A DNA stretch of 64,000 nt from Closterium sp. NIES-65. Taxonomy: Eukaryota > Streptophyta > Zygnematophyceae > Desmidiales > Closteriaceae. Of the stretch, positions 11,563 to 20,380 are shown piece after piece. The stretch lies in contig CANXME010002275.1 in NCBI GenBank assembly GCA_948144175.1, forward strand, positions 3,228,001 through 3,292,000. Direction: 5' to 3'. The position numbers were made by a program, and so were the translations under genes. The notes below the pieces were generated by a model. The model searched no databases and was not told where the DNA came from. It saw only the letters and a program-made list of their open reading frames with translations. Position 1 is the first letter of the stretch. Each line of letters begins with the position of its first letter.

Positions 11563-12330
11563 GCAGCTCGGTGCGGTCGCGGGCTGCGGCGGGAACGGGC
11601 CGCCCGGGGCCTCTAGGAGCGGTGGGCACGGGTCGGCGAGGTCGGCACGGGGCCGGTTGGGGCCGTAGAGGGGCGAGCGCGGGGCCGATCGGGGCCTGAG
11701 CGGGGCTAGCGCGGGGACGACGGGGCTAGCACGGGGCTAGCACGGGGCCGACGGGGCCTGAAAGGGGCTAGCGCCGGGCCGACGGGGCCTGAAACGGGGC
11801 CGACGGGCCTGAAACGGGGCCGACGGGCCTGAAACGGGCTAGCGTGGGGCCGATGGGGCCTGAAACGGGGCCGACGGGGCCTGAAACGGGGCCGATCGGG
11901 GCCTTAACGGGGCTAGCACGGGGCCGACGGGGCCTGAACGGGGCTAGCACGGGGCCGACAGGGCCTGAAAGGGGCTAGCGCGGGGCCGCGAGGCCTGACG
12001 GGGCCTGAACGGGTCTAGCGCGGGGCCGATCGGGGCCTGAATGGGGCTAGCGCGGGGCCGACGGGGCCTGAGAGGGGCTAGCGCGGGGCCGACTGGGCCT
12101 GAAACGGGGCCGACGGGGCCTGAACAGGGCTAGCGCGGGGCCTGAACGGGGCCTTAAAGGGGCCGATGGGGCCTGAACGGGGCCGCTAGGGAGAGCGGGC
12201 GTGGGGCCGACGGGGCCTGAACGGGGCTAGCGCGGGGCCGTCAAGAGGGGCCTCTAGGGGCGTGACACGCCGAGGCGCCCTAGGGCACAGGTAGGTAGGT
12301 AGGTAGGTAGGTAGTTACGTAGTGGTGGGC
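11563..12330 (-). repeat. Copia-2 leader: GC-rich tandem repeats and TAGG microsatellite
   Basis: The 5' untranslated leader is a degenerate array of about 25-40 bp units rich in GGGGCCGACGGGGCCTGA and GGGGCTAGCGCG, ending with several copies of GTAG/TAGG (about 12285-12315). No reading frame in it resembles a protein. Every autonomous copia here has such a leader, with a different unit in each. Confidence 0.85.
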
Positions 12331-12344
12331 CCTTAGAAAATTTC

Positions 12345-12372
12345 GGTCCTAGGAAGGACCTGCTCTATACCA
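12345..12372 (-). other. Copia-2 primer-binding site and adjacent hairpin
   Basis: In sense orientation the LTR is followed at once by TGGTATAGAGC, close to the initiator-Met tRNA 3' end complement TGGTATCAGAGC used by plant copia elements. Next comes a hairpin with arms GGTCCT (12345-12350) and AGGACC (12355-12360), then the conserved GGGCCC at 12328-12333. Confidence 0.85.
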
Positions 12373-12504
12373 TGTTGGAATAACTGAATAGGAATGAATG
12401 AACTAACAGTGAAATGAGTACAAGTACCTAACCCTAGAATTGTGTACCCCCTATAGGCTAACCCACTGTAGCCTAAACTAACACAACATATATAATGTTT
12501 GACA
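12373..12504 (-). repeat. Copia-2 5' LTR
   Basis: A 132-bp LTR starting TGTTGG and ending TTTGACA, next to the primer site and the TSD AGGGC. Confidence 0.95.
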
Positions 12505-12509
12505 AGGGC

Positions 12510-13340
12510 TGCTCGGGCGGCTCGGCTGTAGGGCTGCTCGGCGGCTCGGCTGCTAAGGCGGCTCGGCGGCTCGGCTGCGGGGCGGCTCGGCTGCACGGCG
12601 GCTCGACTGGTGGGCGGCCGGGCGGCTCGGCTGCAGTGCGGCTTGGCGGCAGAGCGGCTCGGCTCCTCTGGTACAGGGCGGCTCGGTGGTCGGCGGCTCG
12701 GGCGTGCTGCAGGAGTGGAGAGCGGCGGGGCCGCTGAAGTAGGGCGGCGGGGCCCGTTGAAGTAGGGCGGCGGGGCCCGTGAAGTAGGGCGGCGGGGCCG
12801 CGAAGTGGGGCGGCGGGGCCGCTGAAGTAGGGCGGCGGGGCCCGTGAAGTAGGGCGGCGGGGCCGCAGGCGTAGGGCGGCGGGGCCGTAGTAGACGGGCG
12901 GCGGGGCCGCTGAAATAGGGCGGCGGGGCCGCTAAAGTAGGGCGGCGGGGCCCGTTGAAGTAGGGTGGCGGGGCCGCGAAGTGGGGCGGCGGGGCCGGTG
13001 AAGTAGGGCGGCGGGGGCCGCAGGCGTAGGGCGGCGGGGCCGCAGCAGACGGGCGGCGGGACTGCTGAAGTAGGGCGGCGGGGCCGGTGAAGTAGGGCGG
13101 CGGGGCCGCTGGAGTAGGGCGGCGAGGCCGCGAAGTAGGGCGGCGGGGCCGCAGGAGAAAGGCGGCGGGGCCGCGAATGCGGGCGGCGGGGCCGTGAAGC
13201 GAACGGCGGGCCGCTAGGGCGGCTCGCTAGAGCGTAGGGGCCGCTAGGGCGGCTCGACGAGGTAAGAGCCCGAGGCGCGACTCGGGATGAGCGCGCTTCG
13301 GGCAGAAAAAAAAGTTGTCGATGTGGTGGGCCCTAGGCAC
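12510..13340 (-). repeat. Copia-1 leader tandem array
   Basis: Leader of Copia-1 in two blocks: degenerate GGCGGCTCGGCTG units (12510-12700), then about twenty copies of a 20-22 bp unit containing TAGGGCGGCGGGGCCG (about 12720-13200). A short unique segment ends in a run of A (13306-13313) before the primer-site region. Not coding. Confidence 0.87.
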
Positions 13341-13370
13341 AGTTCCCACAGGGGAACCTGCTCGATACTA
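13328..13370 (-). other. Copia-1 primer-binding site and leader hairpin
   Basis: The sense order is TAGTATCGAGCAGG (mutated primer site), a hairpin with arms GTTCCC (13342-13347) and GGGAAC (13352-13357), then GGGCCC (13328-13333). The same arrangement follows the LTR in the other autonomous copias. Confidence 0.8.
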
Positions 13371-13492
13371 TGAGAAGAGTTGAACGAGAATGGATTGACT
13401 AAGGAATGAAGTGATACAAAATATGCAACCCCAGAAATGTGTACCCCATATAGGCTACCCCACTATAGCCTACACAATATTATAATTTGACA
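13371..13492 (-). repeat. Copia-1 5' LTR
   Basis: A 122-bp LTR starting TGAGAAG and ending ATTTGACA, with the family core (TGTACCCCATATAGG, CACTATAGCCTAC). It is directly followed by Copia-5 coding sequence at 13493, which marks the insertion edge. Confidence 0.88.
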
Positions 13493-13555
13493 CGGTGGAC
13501 AAGGCGTTCACCACCACTCCTTTTGACGGCTCGAACTTCCGTGAGTGGGCGCTAC
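13493..13555 (+). pseudogene. Copia-5 gag fragment 1 (old copia relic)
   Basis: Encodes VDKAFTTTPFDGSNFREWAL, the F-x-G-x-N-F-x-x-W pattern of copia gag N-termini. It joins in frame to 37178 (RFHMNDQVTNLWELF) after removing Gypsy-1 and one GCTAC copy. Upstream continuation lies beyond Copia-1, outside the window. Confidence 0.75.
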
Positions 13556-14082
13556 TGTGAGAGGACGTCCCCGTCATAATACTTGCCATTATTATATTTT
13601 TCCTTTATCTTATTCTCATTTTTCTCCTCTATATTTTGGTCTTTATTTCATCTCAATCGGCCTACTATTCTATTTTCTAGAGCCTTCTATTTATTTCTCT
13701 TATTTCCTACTTTTCCCACCGACATATCTATTATACGGCACCGACAGCGGTGTATACGGTGTAATCTGGGCGTAATCCCAAGTGCCAATAGCCTTGCGTG
13801 CTTGTGCGCACTTGTGATTGTAGTATCGGGTGTCATAATATTATCTTATGTTCTAGCCTGTAGTGGGGTGCTCTATAGCGAGTACAACCCTTCTAGGGTT
13901 TTGCTATTTGTATCCCCATTTCTGCTAGTTCATTCCTCTTTCTTCTTCTAACTTTTGTCATCGGGAAGGGCGTATTCCCGAAGGTTCGTTTTATCTCGTT
14001 TATCATTGTATTTCCCGAGTATAAAAAAGCCTTGTATTCAGTTTTAGTGACAAGTTTCGATTGAGAATTCGATCCTTCGACA
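13556..14082 (+). repeat. Gypsy-1 5' LTR
   Basis: Starts TGTGAGAGGACG and ends TCGACA. It is 392 bp without solo LTR-2 and its duplication, against 393 bp for the 3' LTR. It contains a plausible TATA box (TATAAAAAAG, 14020-14029), altered to TATTAAAAT in the 3' copy. Confidence 0.93.
13831..13960 (+). repeat. Solo LTR-2 inside the Gypsy-1 LTR
   Basis: A 130-bp insertion starting TGTCATAATA and ending TTTTGTCA, flanked by TCGGG (13826-13830, 13961-13965). It carries the same core (GTAGTGGGGTGCTCTATAG, GAGTACAACCC) seen in the copia and NA-2 LTRs. It is absent from the 3' LTR of Gypsy-1. Confidence 0.9.
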
Positions 14083-14084
14083 CT

Positions 14085-14097
14085 TGGTATCAGAGCC
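14085..14097 (+). other. Gypsy-1 primer-binding site
   Basis: TGGTATCAGAGCC two bases after the LTR, matching the 3' end complement of initiator-Met tRNA, the usual primer of plant chromoviruses. Confidence 0.9.
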
Positions 14098-14245
14098 ATT
14101 CTCACTCGACAACTCTCGGCTAAGCAGAGGTCGCGGAAAAAACCGCCTCGAAAAAACGCCGGGGGCGACCAATTCGACGCCGATTTCTGGTAAGCACCAG
14201 TTCCGCGCTTTTCGAATTAACCCCCTCGCGTGGTTTCTGCGTAGG

Positions 14246-14908
14246 ATGGGTTTGCCGGGGACCAACGACGTTACGCAACAGCTATTCGCGCAAATTGCCA
14301 AGATGGAAGCGGAGATGCGAGCGACTATCGAACGGTCGCGATTGGAGAACAAGCAGCTGCGAGATGAACTGCAGCGCGTTACGCAACTCCTCTCAACCAT
14401 GAACATTCCTGCTTCACCGACTTCGCAGCAGTCGCAGCGTCAGCTCGAGGTTTCGAAACTTCGCTCGCCGGAATTGTTCGACCCCAGCGACAGGAAATCC
14501 GACGTCATGCAATGGCTCACAACGATCGAAATTTATTTCGCAGCGATCGGATGGTCCACGACGGAGTACGACGGCAAAAAAAATCGTCTCGCGACAACGT
14601 TGATGCGCGGTCCAGCTCTCGAGTGGCTCGGAAGCAACAATAGAATTTTCCAGGGCGAAGCCGCATGGCAGCAGTTCCGGATAGACCTTCTGAAACGTCT
14701 TGAGCTGATTAATTCCACTTATATTGCGCGCAAAAAAATACATCATCATCGGCAATACGGGAGTGCCGCGCAGTACACGCAGCAAATGGAAGAATTTTAT
14801 TATCGCATTCCCGACATTGCCGAGGGTGAAAAAAATCAGTCCTACATCGCAGGGCTGAAAACCGACATTCACCACCAGGTCGCAGCAGCGAATTGCAGCA
14901 GCTACTAA
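14246..14908 (+). pseudogene. gag: Gypsy-1 gag
   Basis: The ATG at 14246 opens a gag of about 220 residues. An N-terminal coiled-coil-like segment (MEAEMRATIERSRLENKQLRD) is followed by a retrotransposon gag domain with VMQWLTTIEIYF, GPALEWLGS and WQQFRIDLLKRLE. It stops at TAA 14906-14908. The zinc knuckle CDFCGVNRHRTSDC (C-X2-C-X4-H-X4-C, 15077-15118) lies downstream in another frame, so an indel or stop splits gag. NA-1 inserted just after the knuckle at 15163. Confidence 0.87.
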
Positions 14909-15076
14909 GCGATCGTATCGGCCGCGGAACGATTTGACCTGGTCAACAACGGAACACGACGGCCCCACGTCGTTGGATCACGACAAGGGGATCGTTCGGC
15001 TTCAACCACGTTCGCCGACCCCATGGAATTCAACGAATTCGACGCGAAGTCACGTCCTGCAAAAAACAAAACGGTT

Positions 15077-15118
15077 TGCGATTTTTGCGGCGTAAACAGA
15101 CATCGAACTTCCGACTGT
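15077..15118 (+). pseudogene. Gypsy-1 zinc knuckle
   Basis: A canonical CCHC nucleocapsid knuckle, C-D-F-C-X4-H-X4-C, preceded by PAKNKTV. It would bind the packaged RNA. It is separated from gag by the stop at 14906 and from protease by the NA-1 insertion. Confidence 0.85.
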
Positions 15119-15162
15119 TTTCACATGAAATCTGCTCGTGCAGCATTCCGAGCTTGTGGGAG

Positions 15163-15204
15163 TGTCATAATTATATATAACTGCATGTAGTTCTAGCTGT
15201 AGTG
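15163..15204 (+). repeat. NA-1 5' LTR, left part
   Basis: First 42 bp of the LTR (TGTCATAATTATATATAACT at its start), ending with the TAGTG that Copia-3 duplicated. It matches the start of 29621-29845. Confidence 0.9.
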
Positions 15205-15331
15205 TGTGAAAGTGAGAACGAGAATGGAATGACTAAGTGAAAGTTGGGTACAAAAACAAACCCTAGAAAGTTGTACCCCATATGTGCTACCCCACTATGG
15301 CCTACAATAGCTATGTCATAAATATCTGACA
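15205..15331 (-). repeat. Copia-3 3' LTR
   Basis: 127 bp, TGTGAAAG to ATCTGACA on the plus strand. It adjoins the complement of the polypurine tract (about 15332-15358). Confidence 0.93.
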
Positions 15332-15377
15332 CACCCCGATAGGCAAAGTGGGGGAGAACAAGGGGTCACAAGACCAG

Positions 15378-16189
15378 TCAAGCAAAGCAAAGCAAAGCAA
15401 GCTCAGGGTGGATCACAAAGTCACCACACAGTCCGAGCACAGGGTCAAGGCCACAAGGCCAGTTCACATGCAGGAGTGCACATATGTATATAACACTAAA
15501 CAAGCAAGAGCAGGTATATATATATGCAAGAGTACAAGTAAGATCAAGAGGTGAGCAAGTGAGGTAAGACAGGTACAAGTCCCAGCTGAGTGTAGAAGCG
15601 CTGATGATCACAAGGCGAAGTGCCTTGGTGACAACATCAGCAGTGTTGGCCTCAGAGGCCACGTACGCAAGTCGCAACTGACCACGCTGCTGCAGCTTAC
15701 GAGCAAGAAAGTAGCGGAGAGCAATGTGCTTCGTTCTGTGCTCCAGGCGCTGCTCTAGACACAAGGCCAGCATGGCCTTGTTGTCTACGTACAGCACTGG
15801 AGGAGAACGAGGCGGCTCTCCAAGGTCAGTCAGCAGGTAGGTGAGCCACCGAAGCTCCTGAGCAGCCATGGCCCCGGCGTAGATCTCAGCCTCACAACTG
15901 GAGCCAAGAACAGAAGACGAGCGAGTAGCCCGCCACGAAACAGAGCCGGAACCAAGGCTGAAGGTGTAACCCTGTGACGACCGCTGAGTAGCGTGATCGT
16001 CAGCCCAAGAAGCGTCCGCGTGCCCAGTGAGGACCACTGGACTCCGCCCTCCAAGCACTAGCCCCATGCCCGACGTACTGCACAAGTAGCGCAACACCCT
16101 CTTTGCTGCAGCCATGTGCTCTGGTCGGTGTCTCCCAGGAGCAACATAGCGTGCAAGAATGCTAAGAGGGTATGCAAGGTCAGGTCGTG
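15378..16189 (-). pseudogene. Copia-3 pol: RNase H
   Basis: Encodes YLCSTSGMGLVLGG, TGHADASWADD, EAEIYAGAMAAQELRWLTYL, YVDNKAMLAL, HRTKHIALRYFLAR and ANTADVVTKAL. A frameshift near 15610 replaces the normal C-terminus, so the listed end is out of frame. It continues upstream across Copia-4 into 23576. Confidence 0.9.
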
Positions 16190-16194
16190 TGCAG

Positions 16195-16326
16195 TGTCAG
16201 ATTATATTTAGCTGATGCATGTATTGTAGGCTGTAGTGGGGTAGCTCATATGGGGTACAACCCAATTAGGGTTGGTACTTGTACTTGTTTCATTTCATAG
16301 TGCACCTCATTCCTCTCAACTCAACA
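16195..16326 (+). repeat. Copia-4 5' LTR
   Basis: 132 bp, TGTCAGATTATA to CAACTCAACA, identical to the 3' copy. It contains the shared core GTAGTGGGGTAGCTCATATG and TACAACCCAATTAGGG. Confidence 0.96.
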
Positions 16327-16370
16327 TGGTATAGAGCGGGTCCTTCCTAAGGACCATTGTTTAAGGGCCC
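16327..16370 (+). other. Copia-4 primer-binding site and leader hairpin
   Basis: TGGTATAGAGC follows the LTR directly. Then come hairpin arms GGTCCTT (16339-16345) and AAGGACC (16349-16355) with a 3-nt loop, and GGGCCC at 16365-16370 followed by ACC. Confidence 0.87.
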
Positions 16371-17250
16371 ACCCACGAAATTTTCGCTGCCCGTAGCGCG
16401 CCCTTCGCTCCCCGAAGCGCGCTCCCCCCTTAGTCCTTCTCGCACTGCCCTTGTGGCCCCCGTAAGTCGCGCGCGCGACCTTTTTTTTTTTCGCGCGCGC
16501 GGCCCGGGCCACGTTGCGCTGGCCTTACGGCCGCGTCGCGCCGCCCTCGCGGCTCTGCTGCGTCGCGCCGCCCTCGCGGCCCCCTAGTGCTGCCCCAGCG
16601 GCCTCCTCGCCTGCCTCTGCAGGCCCCGCCGTCGCACCTGCCAGCCCCGCCGCTGCACTCGACGGCTCCGCCGTCCCCTCTGCCGGCCCCGCAGCTGCAC
16701 CCGACGGCTCCGCCGTCCCCCTTTGCCGGCCCCGCCGCTGCATCCGACGGCTCCCCCGTCCCCTCTGCCGGCCCCGCCGCTGCACCTGACGGCCCCTCCG
16801 CCGTCCCTTTCTGACGGCCCCGCCGTCCCCTTCTGACGGCCCCACAGCTGCACCTGACGGCCCCACCGTCCCCTTTCTGACGGCCCCGCCACTACCCCTG
16901 ACGGCCCCGCCGCTGCATCTCCCGGCCCAGCCGCCCCAGCAACTGCGCCGCCTCAGCAGCCGAGCCGCCCCAGCAGCCGAGCCGTCCCAGTAGCCGAGCC
17001 GCCCCAGCAGCCAAGCCGCCCCAGCAGCCGAGCCGCCCCAGCAGCCGAGCCGCCCGAGCCGCCAAGCCGCCCGAGCCGCCCACAGCCGAGCCGCCGTGGC
17101 AGCCGAGCCGCCCCTGTAGCCGAGCCGCCCCAGCAGCCGAGCAGCCGAGCCGCCGAGCCGCCCGAGCCACCCGAGCCGCCCGAGCCCCCTGCACTGCCCT
17201 GTCTAGTGAGCACTGAGCTTTCCTCTGCGCACTGCCCTCACCCTACTGCT
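16371..17250 (+). repeat. Copia-4 leader tandem arrays
   Basis: Two arrays: about 40-45 bp units of the type GGCCCCGCCGCTGCACCTGA with GACGGC (about 16600-16920), then about 18-bp CCAGCAGCCGAGCCGCC units (about 16930-17190). A short unique segment leads to the gag ATG. No protein-like frame. Confidence 0.85.
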
Positions 17251-17253
17251 GTC

Positions 17254-18640
17254 ATGGCTACCCCCAGTGTCCTCACCTTTGACGCTGAGGGCAGAGCCAT
17301 CGACTTTGACGTGTGGGTAGACGATCTGCTGCTTTTCCTACAGTGCGACAGAGCTGACGGCCTCTCTCTCTTTGATCTCACTTCTGGTGCCTCTCCCGCC
17401 CCTGCTGCTACTGAGGATGCCACTGTTCGCTCACAGTGGGCCACACGCGATGCTGCTGCACGTCTTGCTGTGCGTCGCCACCTCCCCCCCGCTGAGCGTG
17501 CACACTTTGGGTCGTAAAAGAGTGCTAAGACCTTGTACGACGCCGTTATTGCACGCTACTCCACCCCTGCCACTGCTGCACTGAGCCGCCTCATGCTACC
17601 GTACCTCTTTCCCGACCTTGCTGCTTTTGCCACAGTCGCCGACCTCATTACCCACCTGCGCACTAGTGACGCTCGCTTCCGCGCTGCGCTTCCTGCTGAG
17701 TTCTGCGCCAAGAACCCCCCCCCCCCCCCCCCCCCCCCAGTACTTCACTTTCTACTACATTGTCACCCGCCTCCCTGACTCCCTTCGAGGAGTCAGGGAC
17801 GACTTACTCTCAGTCTGCCCCACCACTCTCACCGTTGAGCTCCTCGAGAAGTCCCTCCTAGCGGCCGAGAAGAGCATTCTTGCTGTAGGGGCCTCTCGTG
17901 GTGACCCGCGCACCCCCATCTTTGAGGGGTGTTCCCCCTCCCCCCTCTTGCCCTCTGTCGCCTCTGCTGCCACGGCCGACCTCGTTGGTTTTGAGTCGGT
18001 CGGTGCGGCGTCTACCCCCAGTGGGAGACGTCGCTCTGGCAAGAGCAAGGGGGGCAGGGGCGGTGGGGGAGGCGGCGGGGGCGGTGGAGGCGGCGGTGGA
18101 GGCGGCGGAGGAGGTGAGGGTGGTAGCGGGAGTGGTGGCGGGAGTGGAGGTGTCAGCGGCGGCAGTGGAGGCGGGGGCGGCAGTGGCGGTGGTGGTGGAG
18201 GTGGTGGCGGCGGCGACGGTGGGGGTGGCGGTGGCGGTGGAGGTGGTGGCGGCGGCGGCGGAGGAGGCGGCGAAGGGGGCGGCGGCGGTCGTGGCTCGTC
18301 GCGGAGGAGTGGCTCCAGTGGTGGTCAGCGCCAGCAGCAGCAGCGTGGTCAGGAGACCCTCTCCCCGCAGCAGCTCCGTGAGTGGTACGCTGCACGTCAG
18401 AGGGGTGGGGGTCCTGGTCCGTGCACCTACGTCCTGCGCACTGGCGACCGTGCGGGTGAGCAGTGTGGTGGTCCACACTCCGCCCAGCGCTGCTTCGGCC
18501 GCCTGACTGACGCTTGGCGCCGCCAGTTTCCTGACGCCTCTGAGATCCCTCGCTGGGACCAGCTGTCTAGGGCAGGAGTAGCTATCTTTGATCTTGACTT
18601 TGATGCTATTCTTCGTGCCATGTATGCTGTGACTATTAGT
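17254..18640 (+). pseudogene. gag: Copia-4 gag
   Basis: The ATG at 17254 starts MATPSVLTFDAEGRAIDFD. A TAC to TAA change at 17515 and a 24-nt C run (17715-17738) that shifts frame break the N-terminal part. From about 17740 the frame is open for more than 1500 codons. It continues with FEGCSPSPLLPSV, a basic patch, a glycine-rich linker (about 18050-18290), SPQQLREWYAARQ and the zinc-knuckle-like motif with cysteines at 18422 and 18491 (C-X13-C-X3-H-X4-C). GRLTDAWRRQFPDASEIP and DFDAILRAMYAV follow. Confidence 0.9.
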
Positions 18641-20380
18641 GAGGAGGGTGACTGTTACCGGTGTTTCCCGCCCGACCCGGGCATTGGTACTGCGGCTCCA
18701 GGTGCTGTTGAGGCTACTACTCCCGGTGCTGTTGAGACTGCTGCGCTAGGTGCTGTTGCGGCTGCTGCTCTAGGTGCCAGTGAGTCTGTGTCCCCAGGTG
18801 CTGGTGAGTCTGCTCTCTCAGGTACAGCGTCGGCTCCGCCCTCTCTCACCTTCACTCTTGACTCAGGAGCGTCTCGCTCCTTTCGAGACCGCACCACACT
18901 CACGCCGCTTAGTCGGCCTGTGGAAGTCTCCCTGGCGGACCCCTCTGGGGGTCCTGTTCTGGCTCGCTACTCCACTGTCCTTCCGTGCCCTGCGGTCCCG
19001 TCTGGCTCCCTGTCCGGTCTCTACCTCCCCTCGTTCTCTACGAACTTGGTGGCGGGTGCTGACCTCCAGGATGCAGGGGTTGACCAGTTCACCCCTGCAC
19101 GCCGACGAGACACCCACTGCACGGACGCGGACACGGGTCGACACTTGACCACGTTCACACGTGGGCCGAGGTCGAGCCTGTACACCCTCACTGTTCCGTC
19201 TCCTCCTCCTGCGTCTGGTCAGGTAGCTGCGTCGGGTGAGGTGTTTGCTGCAGCGTCCAGGTCTGGTCCAGAGTCTGCTCCCTGCTCGTGTCGCCTCCTG
19301 TCCCATGAGACCCTCCTGTGGCACCACAGGATGGGTCACCCCTCCCTGCCCCGTCTCCGGGGCATGGCCTCTCGCGTTCTTGTCTCTGGTCTTCCCCGGT
19401 CCCTCCCTCCCCTTCCTACGGGGCCTGGCCCTCCCTGTGTCCCCTGTGTCGAGGGTCGCCTGCGGGCTACCCCTCACTCCTCCCCCTTTCCTCCGACGGA
19501 GGCCCCGATGCAGACGCTTCACATGGACGTGTGGGGCCCAGCCCGCGTCCGTGGACAGGGTCACGAGCGCTACTTCCTGCTGGTGGTTGACGACTACTCG
19601 CGTTACACCACGGTCTTCCCCTTGCGCAGCAAGGGTGAGGTCACTGAGGTGTTGATCGACTGGATCCGCGCAGCTCGTCTCCAGCTCAGGCGGAGCTTCG
19701 GCTCGGACTTTCCTGTTTTGCGTCTGCACTCGGACAGAGGCGGAGAGTTCTCCTCCGGCCTTCTGCGAGCCTACTGTCGTGCACGAGGCATCCGCCAGAC
19801 CTTCACGCTTCCGGACTCTCCACAGCAGAATGGGATTGCTGAGCGCCGCATCGGCATTGTCATGGACGTCGCCCGTACGTCCATGGTGCATGCGGCTGCC
19901 CCCCATTTTCTGTGGCCGTTTGCGGTGAGGTACGCCGCGCATCAGATCAACCTTCAGCCCAGGGTCTCCAGACCGGAGACCTCCCCAGCTCTGCTTTGGA
20001 CGGGGAAGGTTGGAGATGCGTCGGCGTTCCGTATCTGGGGATCTCGGGCGTTTGTCCGCGACTTGTCTGCGGACAAGCTGTCCCCTCGTGCTGCTCCTTG
20101 CGTCTTCCTGGGTTTCCCCCCTGACGCACCTGGGTGGCAGTTTTACCACCCCACCTCTCGTCGTGTTCAGTCCTCCCAGGACGTCACGTTCGACGAGTCG
20201 GTTCCCTTCTACCGGCTCTTCCCCTACCGCACTCTGTCCGTTCCCCCACCGCCCCTCTTCCTGGTCCCAGGTCCCCCCCCGATAGACCCCCTCCCCCCTC
20301 AGGGTCCTGCCCCTTCAGGTGTGTCTCAGGTAGACGCGGTCGAGCCTGTTGAGGTCACTGGTGACTCTGGTGCTGCTGCG
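18641..20380 (+). pseudogene. Copia-4 pol: protease, pre-integrase, integrase
   Basis: Same frame as the end of gag. The protease active site TLDSGAS has its Asp at 18860, and one Phe of the usual RSFFRD is deleted. The pre-integrase LLWHHRMGHPS is at about 19312. Integrase has Asp 19525 (HMDVWG), Asp 19733 (HSDRGGEF) and Glu 19841 (GIAERRIG), a D35E spacing. The region has no stops, so these domains are formally intact even though the element is broken elsewhere. Confidence 0.93.

Larger units (their letters stand above)
4741..12504 (-). mobile_element. Copia-2: Ty1/copia element inserted in the Copia-1 leader
   Basis: Bounded by 132-bp LTRs (4741-5107, itself interrupted, and 12373-12504) and by the 5-bp duplication AGGGC (4736-4740, 12505-12509). 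The LTRs differ at about five positions of 132. The order read leftward is LTR, primer site, repeat leader, gag, zinc knuckle, protease, integrase, repeat spacer, RT, RNase H, polypurine tract, LTR. It is a different subfamily from Copia-1: gag begins MASPQVLVFDAEGRPVKFD and the spacer is built of 11-residue repeats. Nonsense codons and at least two frameshifts make it inactive. Confidence 0.95.
1..13492 (-). mobile_element. Copia-1: Ty1/copia LTR retrotransposon, left end outside window, interrupted by Copia-2
   Basis: Minus-strand copia element in two pieces, 1-4740 and 12510-13492. The join is proved by the AGGGC duplication flanking Copia-2 (4736-4740 and 12505-12509). Reading leftward it has a 5' LTR (13371-13492), primer site, tandem-repeat leader, gag, protease, integrase and the start of reverse transcriptase. 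The rest of RT, RNase H and the 3' LTR lie beyond the left edge. The coding part keeps one frame from the glycine linker to the left edge, broken by six nonsense codons (3397, 2893, 1240, 901, 211, 181), plus a length change in a C run in gag. It is dead. Its own TSD cannot be checked because the left end is missing. Confidence 0.93.

Noticed and set aside
12700-13200. Regular short repeats with spacers resembling a CRISPR array
   Set aside because: The units are directly tandem without unique spacers of constant length and lie in a retrotransposon leader of a eukaryotic genome.
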